Assembly: GCA_031268525.1 (NCBI GenBank)
Contig: JAIRXA010000079.1
Span: 1 to 11,162 of the forward strand
DNA: 11,162 nt
Origin: Coriobacteriales bacterium
Lineage (GTDB): Bacteria > Actinomycetota > Coriobacteriia > Coriobacteriales > UBA8131
Reading direction: 5' to 3'
In this document: positions 6,190 through 11,162 of the stretch, piece after piece
Layout of the letters: each line of letters opens with the position of its first letter
Numbering within the stretch: the stretch's first letter is position 1
Program-made: the position numbers and the translations under genes
The notes under the pieces: generated by a model
What the model was told of the DNA's origin: nothing
Databases searched by the model: none
Seen by the model: only the letters and a program-made list of their open reading frames with translations

Positions 6190-6801
6190 GTGTCAAATCC
6201 TTACCTTATGAGCGATGGAGAATGGAGAGAAGTTCAGTCATTCGGCAACTTTTACATGGTATATGACGAAGAGAATAGTGCTTGGATTGAAATGTACGAG
6301 ACAGAAGAAACAACTCCAGCTGAGCCTGTTCGGTGGCAAGACTTTTCAGACGACGATGATTACTTTGACAGCGATGAAGAATGCGAACATGAATACAGTG
6401 AAGAGAATCCGAATGGGGTACCCGACAACGCAATCAACTGGACAAAAGCAGAGCAGTACATTGGAAAAAAAGTAACAATTTTTGGCATGGTGATGAACAT
6501 CCGTCACAACAAACGCAAGGAGTGGGAGGCGAAATACTATCCGGAATTGGGCATTGCTGCACCACCGACTTTTATTACAATGGGAGCAAGTTATCCCAAT
6601 AAGAGGAGGGTGCAGATAGTGATATGGGACCAGAACAGAAGAAAATTTTCGCCAACTCCCGAGGCCTTATACTCAGATAAGGCAATCTGTGTCACCGGGA
6701 GACTGTACTTATACAAAGACGTTATCAGCATCGAGGTCTCTGATCCTTCTCAAGTGCAAATCATGGATTTGCGCTTTGAAGATGACGAGATACCATTCTG
6801 A
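6190..6801 (+). CDS. OB-fold protein with acidic N-terminus and SSB-like C-terminal tip
   Basis: 203 aa, soluble. Residues 1-80 are strongly acidic (a run of Asp/Glu around 51-72) with several aromatics. Residues about 86-191 match an OB-fold of the kind seen with YhcR-type nucleases: AEQYIGKKVTIFGMV, then PTFITMGASYPN, VQIVIWDQNRRKF, ICVTGRLYLY and VSDPSQVQI. The chain ends in FEDDEIPF, very close to the DDDIPF tip by which bacterial SSB recruits repair and replication partners. Inference: a nucleic-acid-binding accessory protein that contacts SSB-interacting enzymes, or mimics SSB; no nuclease motif is present. Start is GTG after AGGAGG; ATG 6208 is an alternative. The gene is A/T-richer than its neighbours (23 of 60 G+C at 6241-6300 versus 40 of 60 at 4321-4380 in the OPT gene) and is followed by an inverted-repeat element, both pointing to acquired DNA. 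The exact family is unknown to me. Confidence 0.8.
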   Translation: MSNPYLMSDGEWREVQSFGNFYMVYDEENSAWIEMYETEETTPAEPVRWQDFSDDDDYFDSDEECEHEYSEENPNGVPDNAINWTKAEQYIGKKVTIFGMVMNIRHNKRKEWEAKYYPELGIAAPPTFITMGASYPNKRRVQIVIWDQNRRKFSPTPEALYSDKAICVTGRLYLYKDVISIEVSDPSQVQIMDLRFEDDEIPF

Positions 6802-7358
6802 CTGGCTGACATATCCGATACAAACACAGAAGGCCGTCCCTCCGTGTTATTTCAGGTTTACTCCCCTGTGTCTACTGTGTGGCTACCCCGGATGCGGGTT
6901 CCACAAGGTGTAGGGACTTACATCAGTCCGCCTGCGCGAGTACGCAAGACTCGCGAAACAGCCTGCTTTCGACGACAAAAACCACAGGTCCCGTCAGGCG
7001 TGGAGGGCAAGCGTGCCACTCTGAAGTGAAAATCTGTGACGAATTTTCGTTTTTGTACGAATTGAGGGCGTTCAAGAGGGGTATTTAAGGGTGTCTTGAG
7101 CGCTCTGATAGGAGCTATATGAATAAGCACTTTATCTACCTGCGATTTTAGAAAATCACCAAATCTCAAAAAATACAAAAACGCAATTTTGTCACAGATT
7201 TTCACTCCAGAGTGGCACGCTTGCCCTATCAAAATACGAAAGATTTATGTGGCAGCACACCCGTAGGGACGAGCCCTGACTGCCCACTCGGGTGAGGAAA
7301 GTCTCACGCACTCATGCCCTTTCGTGGGCGGTTGACCAGAGTTCGCCCCTGTCGATTC
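6802..7358. other. 557-bp gene-free stretch
   Basis: No convincing gene. It holds a 7-bp hairpin CGCGAGT/ACTCGCG (6935-6955) with no T-run, the 224-bp inverted-repeat element (7004-7227), and between 7282 and 7329 nested complementary words (GCCCAC/GTGGGC around GTGAG/CTCAC). The only open frames are short, lack ribosome binding sites and read through the inverted repeat on both strands. A weak GGGCG/CGCCC hairpin (7326-7348) just after the stop of the LuxR gene could end that transcript, but no T-run follows. Confidence 0.6.
7004..7227. repeat. 224-bp inverted-repeat element (MITE-like)
   Basis: The left arm 7004-7057 (begins AGGGCAAGCGTGCCACTCTG) and the right arm 7174-7227 are reverse complements over 54 bp, with only a handful of mismatches clustered at the inner end. 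Weaker pairing reaches about 7066 and 7165. The 116-bp centre carries a second hairpin, GCGTTCAAGA (7068-7077) against TCTTGAGCGC (7094-7103), and A/T-rich DNA. Pairing stops sharply at both outer ends, as in a mobile element with terminal inverted repeats, but I see no target-site duplication and no transposase. Alternatives are a structured RNA or a dispersed palindromic repeat. Confidence 0.7.
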
Positions 7359-8888
7359 TCAGAAAATCGTCTTGCTGGAGGTGTGGGCAAAATTCTGTAC
7401 TCCATTTGAGACCAGATTCAATAATTCTGCACGAGAATGGATGTCCAATTTGGCATAGATATGCTTTGCGTGGGTATCTATGGTGGATTGGGAGATATAG
7501 AGCTCATTTCGGATATAGGGCAATGAGTATCCTTTTGCGAGATAGAAGAATATCTCTCGCTCCCTCTGCGTCAGGCCACACCCTTCGGCAAGGGTGTCGA
7601 TATGGCTTCGAAACAGCGTATCGAATCCCTGCTCGTCGAGGCATGCAGGCGAAGGCGCTTTCAGTAAGCTGTCGTCAAAGTTGAAACGCTCTGGGTCGGC
7701 AACCGTCAAGGTGATTATCAGGAAGAGGACCGTTAAGATGATTATCATGACAATAGGTATTCGTGAAAGGCTGCCAGAAAGGGCTTCAGCCAACCATTGA
7801 CTGATCACGGTGCCGACAAGAAAACCGAACTCTACAAAACTTCGACCTACGCCAAAAACAAGCGCGGGCGACTGGGACGTCCGCTGCGAATATTCCGTAA
7901 AAAAGATAAAGGTCAAGACGTTAAGCGCCGTCTGTGCAGCAAAGATGAGTAGAGATGCGATAAATACCAGGGGCATTTCGCCTAAGGCAGTAAGCACAAA
8001 ACCAATCGCGATGAGAGGACAGATGACCCGGTAGAAGGCGACCGGGCTCAACGTCCGGGCAAATCTGGTTATTGTGAGGACCAACACCAGGGTAGTTATT
8101 GTCCCCGAAAGCAGGGACACCCTGAACAGAGAAAGCGGCAGGTTGAGTGCTGACGCCTGGATCAAACCCCAGAAAGCGGAGACGGAGAAGGTGATGGCCG
8201 TCATGCCGAGGCCTATGAGGGCGAATCTTCCCATGCTCGGCCGAGGTATGTTCTTCGATGACTCGTCAATCGCCGTAGATGTGGCCATATCTGATGATGT
8301 GGCGCGAAAGGCCTCAGATGGCGTCTGGTCGGCTTTCAAAAGACACAGGAAAGACAGGCAGGGTAGGGCAGTTATGAAAAAGACTCCGAGTATTCGAGGA
8401 AGAATCAGGGCGACGGCATAGCATATGAAAGAGACAAGCAGGGAATAGAGGGCGTAGGTCTCTATTTCCTGCGTGGTGAGCCGGGTAAACCTCATCCCCC
8501 AGAATATTGTCAGAAAGGCTACGCCTGATGCGGAGATGAATCCAGCGATGATTTCCACATACAAGGCGAAGGGCTCTCTGCTTCCTCCAACGCTGGCAAA
8601 GAGCACGGTGCCCGAGACGACAAGACAGGTGCTTGTAAGAGAGAGGGCCTTTATCCAGCCTTGCTGCTCAAGGCGTTTCCGAATAAGAGCTCCACACAGC
8701 AGCCCGATTGGGGTTCCGGTCATCGAGGCGAGCCAAAAAGGGCCAAAGCTGCCCTCGGTTCTCCCAGAGAATACACCAGAGAAAACGATCGAAAGACCCC
8801 AGCCGACCAAAAAGCCCCAACCCAGACGATTCAGTTTCAGGTTGCGTACCCCCAATGTGTCAGGACCGTTCCCTCTCTGCCTGTTCAC
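7359..8888 (-). CDS. Membrane-bound LuxR-family transcriptional regulator (12-TM, MFS-like)
   Basis: 509 aa. About 12 hydrophobic helices in two groups of six (roughly 24-185 and 221-397), separated by a polar loop (186-220), form an MFS-like sensor domain. The C-terminus (438-495) is a LuxR-type helix-turn-helix: LTQREREIFFYLAKG, then a recognition helix in SQSTIDTHAKHIYAKL. Proteins of this build are frequent in Eggerthellaceae beside flavin reductase or molybdoenzyme genes. They are thought to sense a substrate at the membrane and control the neighbour; here that is the divergent FAD reductase. Start is GTG with AAGGAG eight nt upstream (8897-8902). The 175-bp shared spacer contains a long dyad that may be its operator. 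Ligand unknown. There is no receiver domain, so it is not a two-component response regulator. Confidence 0.9.
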   Translation of the reverse strand: MNRQRGNGPDTLGVRNLKLNRLGWGFLVGWGLSIVFSGVFSGRTEGSFGPFWLASMTGTPIGLLCGALIRKRLEQQGWIKALSLTSTCLVVSGTVLFASVGGSREPFALYVEIIAGFISASGVAFLTIFWGMRFTRLTTQEIETYALYSLLVSFICYAVALILPRILGVFFITALPCLSFLCLLKADQTPSEAFRATSSDMATSTAIDESSKNIPRPSMGRFALIGLGMTAITFSVSAFWGLIQASALNLPLSLFRVSLLSGTITTLVLVLTITRFARTLSPVAFYRVICPLIAIGFVLTALGEMPLVFIASLLIFAAQTALNVLTFIFFTEYSQRTSQSPALVFGVGRSFVEFGFLVGTVISQWLAEALSGSLSRIPIVMIIILTVLFLIITLTVADPERFNFDDSLLKAPSPACLDEQGFDTLFRSHIDTLAEGCGLTQREREIFFYLAKGYSLPYIRNELYISQSTIDTHAKHIYAKLDIHSRAELLNLVSNGVQNFAHTSSKTIF

Positions 8889-8896
8889 AGAACCTA

Positions 8897-8902
8897 CTCC
8901 TT
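8897..8902 (-). promoter_or_regulatory. Ribosome binding site of the LuxR gene
   Basis: Minus-strand AAGGAG, eight nucleotides before the GTG at 8888; supports that unusual start codon. Confidence 0.7.
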
Positions 8903-8931
8903 ACTTCAAGAGCATAATCCAAATGTCAGCG

Positions 8932-8965
8932 AGAGCCTATCGCGTGAATCATGTGATACAGCTCT
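8932..8965. promoter_or_regulatory. Candidate LuxR operator: 34-bp imperfect dyad
   Basis: Inner arms TATCGCGTGA (8938-8947) and TCATGTGATA (8949-8958) match at 8 of 10 positions around a single central A. Outer arms AGAGC (8932-8936) and GCTCT (8961-8965) extend the symmetry with a 1-bp offset. It lies between the divergent LuxR and FAD reductase genes, about 44 bp upstream of the LuxR start, where a dimeric regulator could act on both. Confidence 0.5.
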
Positions 8966-9015
8966 TGCTGAAATCACGGTAACCCCATGATGAATTCTAC
9001 TCATATTTCTTGTTT

Positions 9016-9040
9016 CATAATCGAAGGAACCGGTTTCCTT
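9016..9040 (+). promoter_or_regulatory. Candidate -10 and short inverted repeat before the FAD reductase
   Basis: CATAAT (9016-9021) is a plausible -10, but I find no good -35. Directly after it AAGGAA (9024-9029) and TTCCTT (9035-9040) form an inverted repeat around CCGGT, which would fall at or near the transcript start. It could be a second protein site or a leader hairpin. Confidence 0.3.
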
Positions 9041-9052
9041 TCAAGCTCTATA

Positions 9053-9058
9053 AGGAGG
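9053..9058 (+). promoter_or_regulatory. Ribosome binding site deciding the FAD reductase start
   Basis: AGGAGG, five nucleotides before ATG 9064. This start places the twin-arginine motif at residues 11-12, as expected for a Tat signal. Confidence 0.85.
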
Positions 9059-9063
9059 AGATA

Positions 9064-10749
9064 ATGAAAAAAGTCAAGAGAATGCAACTGACACGCAGGG
9101 ATTTTGTCAAAGGCGGGTTGACGCTTGGAGCCATAACGACAACCGGAGGCCTGGCGGCGTGTAGCCCGCCGAGCCCGACTACGGCTGAGCCTTCAGACGA
9201 AGAGGCCGCTGTATCCGATGCGATTGCGAGAACCTGGGAGACCTATCCCGGCGATATCGATGAGAGCCGTATCACTGAGACCATAGAAACCGATGTGGTC
9301 GTCATAGGACTTGGGGCATCAGGTTCGTATGTGGCTGCCTCAGCGATAGAGAATGATTTGCGGGTCATCGTCCTTGAACGGAACGATCAGTTCAATGCGA
9401 ACGGGGGATCTCATTTTGTCTTCAATTCGAAACCGCAGCGTGATCTCAATAAAGAAGTCGACGCCGCTGTTGCCGTCAAGGACTTCCTCAATGTCTGTGC
9501 CAACAAGGTAAGTGCGACCAATGTCTGGGTCTGGGCGAACCGTTCGGGCGAAGCTGCCGACTGGCTGGCCGAGATGGTAGAGCCCTATGGTCTCTATCCG
9601 GTTTTGCAGCATTCGGACAATGAGCCGATTACACCCATGTACCCTGGGACAATCATGTTTATTGGTGGAGAGAACGAGCCTGTCGATGTAAGCGACAATG
9701 ACCCCTATAACGGCGATCTGGGTTTGAATTTTGTGCCGGAGAGGGATTTGTTGGGAGTGCTTCTGGAACATATCGAATCCAAGGGCGCAGATGTTCGTTT
9801 TGGCCAGAAATCAGAACGCATTATCAAGGGAGATGATGGGTATATAACGGGCGTGATCGCCTCAGATGCAAATGGGAACTACACCAGATACCTTGCCTCA
9901 AAGGGTGTTGTCATTGCCTCAGGTGGATACGACCAGGATCAAGACATGCACGACTATTTCTGTCCAACGCTCTCGCATAATCCCAACGGCGCTGCAGTTC
10001 CCCTATTCAATATGGGCGACGGATCTGGCATCAAACAGGCGTTGTGGGTTGGCGGAACCATGCAGGCCAACGGAGACCATCCGCCGATGATCTTCTGGGG
10101 ATCGACCAACTGCATAAAGAACCTCCTGGTCAATAAGCTGGGCAAGCGGTTCAGTGATGAGAATGTGACGCAGTCCAATATGGCCGCAGCACAACTCAAT
10201 CAGCCGGGGGGAACCATTTATGGGATTTGGAACGAAGCCTATGCCGAGCAGCTTCCAGCGGTTTCTTACCGGGCGGATGACTCCTCCTACACGGTCTCGC
10301 CCGAACAGATGAAGTCAAAATGGGCGACTCTCGTAGAGGCAGGTCTGTTCATCCAGACAGAGAGCATCGATGAGATTGCTGACAAATATGGCATTCCAGA
10401 TGATGTCTTGAACGCTACGGTCGAAGCATATAACGGGTTTTGCACGAATGGTGTTGATGAGGAGTTCCGCAAGGATCCAACAACGCTTCATGAATTGACG
10501 GGGCCCTTTTATGCCACTGAGTACCAAAGCGTGGCGTCCCTGGCATCCATGGGTGGGCTGCATGTCAACGAGAAGTCACAGGTCCTTGATGCCAACGACA
10601 AGCCCATCGACGGTCTCTATGCCATAGGTTTGGCCGCCGGCGACTTCTATGCCAATCAGTATACTACCCGCTTCGCGGGCAACTCATTGGGACGATGTCT
10701 GACATTCGGCTATTTGCTTGGTCGGCAAATCGCTGGCAAGGAGGAGTAG
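9064..10749 (+). CDS. Tat-exported FAD-dependent reductase (fumarate reductase flavoprotein-like)
   Basis: 561 aa. A Tat signal (LTRRDFVKGG, Arg11-Arg12), a hydrophobic stretch and the lipobox LAAC with Cys33 predict export of the folded, FAD-loaded protein and lipid anchoring outside the membrane. The rest is FAD_binding_2: Rossmann motif TDVVVIGLGASGS (77-88) with Glu105, MGDGSG (317-322), GVVIASGGY (281-289) and the closing GLYAIG (517-522) and RFAGNSLGRCLTFG (536-549). Family members reduce fumarate, urocanate or other alkenes, or act on ketosteroids, in anaerobic respiration. The signature FMNE-x-TTRD, which holds the catalytic Arg of fumarate reductases, aligns by eye with FSDENVTQSN, putting Gln370 at that Arg; the acceptor is therefore probably not fumarate. 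There is no FMN-binding or multiheme domain, so electrons must come from separately coded partners not in this window. The gene is monocistronic, ending at a terminator, and divergent from its likely regulator. Confidence 0.92.
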   Translation: MKKVKRMQLTRRDFVKGGLTLGAITTTGGLAACSPPSPTTAEPSDEEAAVSDAIARTWETYPGDIDESRITETIETDVVVIGLGASGSYVAASAIENDLRVIVLERNDQFNANGGSHFVFNSKPQRDLNKEVDAAVAVKDFLNVCANKVSATNVWVWANRSGEAADWLAEMVEPYGLYPVLQHSDNEPITPMYPGTIMFIGGENEPVDVSDNDPYNGDLGLNFVPERDLLGVLLEHIESKGADVRFGQKSERIIKGDDGYITGVIASDANGNYTRYLASKGVVIASGGYDQDQDMHDYFCPTLSHNPNGAAVPLFNMGDGSGIKQALWVGGTMQANGDHPPMIFWGSTNCIKNLLVNKLGKRFSDENVTQSNMAAAQLNQPGGTIYGIWNEAYAEQLPAVSYRADDSSYTVSPEQMKSKWATLVEAGLFIQTESIDEIADKYGIPDDVLNATVEAYNGFCTNGVDEEFRKDPTTLHELTGPFYATEYQSVASLASMGGLHVNEKSQVLDANDKPIDGLYAIGLAAGDFYANQYTTRFAGNSLGRCLTFGYLLGRQIAGKEE

Positions 10750-10809
10750 GCTTGCTTGACGTCGTCGGTATATGACGCACTCGACAACCGTGATAAGCGC
10801 TACAATAGA

Positions 10810-10840
10810 GGGACGGATCCATTGGGGGTCCGTCCCTTTT
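10810..10840 (+). terminator. Rho-independent terminator
   Basis: GGGACGGATCC (10810-10820) pairs with GGGTCCGTCCC (10826-10836) over 11 bp with one G-U pair and a 5-nt loop, followed by TTTT. It lies 60 bp after the FAD reductase stop. A TACAAT at 10801-10806 just before it could be the -10 of the next genes; then the hairpin would lie at the transcript start. Confidence 0.85.
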
Positions 10841-10845
10841 CGTGT

Positions 10846-10852
10846 GGAGGAG
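10846..10852 (+). promoter_or_regulatory. Ribosome binding site of the 44-aa protein
   Basis: GGAGGAG, five nucleotides before TTG 10858 and only five after the terminator T-run. It is the main support for this small gene. Confidence 0.65.
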
Positions 10853-10857
10853 TCTGC

Positions 10858-10992
10858 TTGGCGTCTGGCCGTAAACCCAAATTTTCCGCGAGTGAGCCCT
10901 TCAAGGCTTTCGCGGTCATTGTCATGCTCATGGTGGCGTTCATCGTCTTCCTGATGGCGCTTGCCATCATCGTACGCCTCGTGCTGGCGTAG
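10858..10992 (+). CDS. Small one-helix membrane protein (44 aa)
   Basis: Starts at TTG after GGAGGAG. A basic, polar N-terminus (MASGRKPKFS) is followed by one hydrophobic helix (about 17-40) ending in an Arg and a short tail. Positive charge before the helix favours an inside N-terminus. It lies 24 nt before the TrkH-like gene in the same reading frame, so the two are probably one transcript. By analogy with KdpF, the tiny stabilising subunit of the Kdp potassium pump, it might be an accessory subunit; that is inference only, as no sequence relation to KdpF is claimed. A longer open frame starting at 10756 would cross the terminator and is not favoured. Confidence 0.6.
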   Translation: MASGRKPKFSASEPFKAFAVIVMLMVAFIVFLMALAIIVRLVLA

Positions 10993-11016
10993 AGGCTGGG
11001 CAGGGGCAGGCACGCC

Positions 11017-11162
11017 ATGTGGCCACGTTTTCAGCGCGAAGACCTCGGGATGATTGCCCATTATCTGGGAACCATCATCGCTCTGCTCGGAGTGGCTATG
11101 GTCATTCCCCTGGGAGTTAGCTTACTATTAAGCGAATATGATATTGCTTCACACTACCTCAT
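11017..11162 (+). CDS. trkH: TrkH-like potassium uptake protein, N-terminal part
   Basis: 48 residues before the window ends. MWPRFQREDLGMIAHYLG followed by a long hydrophobic helix (about 16-38) containing LLGVAMVIPL matches the opening of TrkH/KtrB-family potassium transporters, which begin with a short tail and an LG-x-LL-x-LG-x-AMLIPL-type first helix. In the cell it would form the membrane channel gated by a TrkA-type nucleotide-binding ring. ATG 11017 is the first start after the amber stop of the 44-aa gene; the Shine-Dalgarno (a G-rich AGGGGCAGG) is modest. The selectivity-filter regions lie outside the window, so the call rests on the N-terminus alone. Confidence 0.6.
   Translation, partial: MWPRFQREDLGMIAHYLGTIIALLGVAMVIPLGVSLLLSEYDIASHYL

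Noticed and set aside
6918..7232. Small cysteine-containing frames on both strands across the inverted-repeat element
   Set aside because: Both strands encode related peptides only because the DNA is palindromic; no ribosome binding site.
6910..7270. GTAGGGAC present on both sides of the inverted-repeat element (6910-6917, 7263-7270)
   Set aside because: Too far from the sharp ends of the arms to be a target-site duplication; an 8-bp match in this span may be chance.
7282..7329. Possible structured RNA: GAGGAAAGTC resembles a conserved RNase P RNA word
   Set aside because: Only this short word matches; the companion conserved regions of RNase P RNA are absent and the region is too short.
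10684..11061. Minus-strand open frame of 125 codons over the reductase end, terminator and small gene
   Set aside because: Crosses a good terminator and two opposite-strand genes; His/Asp/Arg-rich translation typical of a shadow frame.

Overview
The window looks like chromosome from a gut-type anaerobic actinobacterium of the Coriobacteriia (Eggerthellaceae-like). This is an inference from one gene pair: a LuxR-family regulator fused to a 12-helix membrane domain, divergent from a Tat-exported, lipobox-bearing FAD reductase. That pairing is typical of this lineage, but no rRNA or housekeeping marker in the window confirms it.

Layout. At 1-687 is the 3' part of a purine nucleoside phosphorylase gene. 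Converging on it from the minus strand is a two-gene unit (3914 to 757): a FIST-domain sensor followed 14 nt later by a hybrid histidine kinase (PAS, HisKA, HATPase, receiver). This is the layout of sensor/kinase pairs such as NosP/NahK. Divergent from the FIST gene, across a 147-bp spacer holding a perfect 16-bp palindrome, is an OPT-family oligopeptide transporter (4062-5954).

From about 6100 to 7360 the DNA is visibly A/T-richer and looks acquired. It carries one 203-aa OB-fold protein (6190-6801) whose last residues copy the SSB C-terminal tip. A 224-bp inverted-repeat element follows, with 54-bp arms at 7004-7057 and 7174-7227. No transposase is visible.

Next come the membrane-bound LuxR regulator (minus, 8888-7359) and the divergent FAD reductase (plus, 9064-10749). 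They share a 175-bp spacer with a 34-bp imperfect dyad that is a good operator candidate. The regulator probably senses a small molecule at the membrane and controls the exported reductase, which would use an organic electron acceptor outside the cell. The reductase lacks FMN-binding and heme domains, and Gln replaces the usual catalytic Arg in my alignment by eye. A rho-independent terminator follows it, then a 44-aa one-helix membrane protein and the start of a TrkH-like potassium transporter running off the window.

A recurring oddity is short, clean tandem repeats (12 to 38 bp period). In the coding regions they keep frame and sit in loops or linkers of three different proteins; two more lie between genes.
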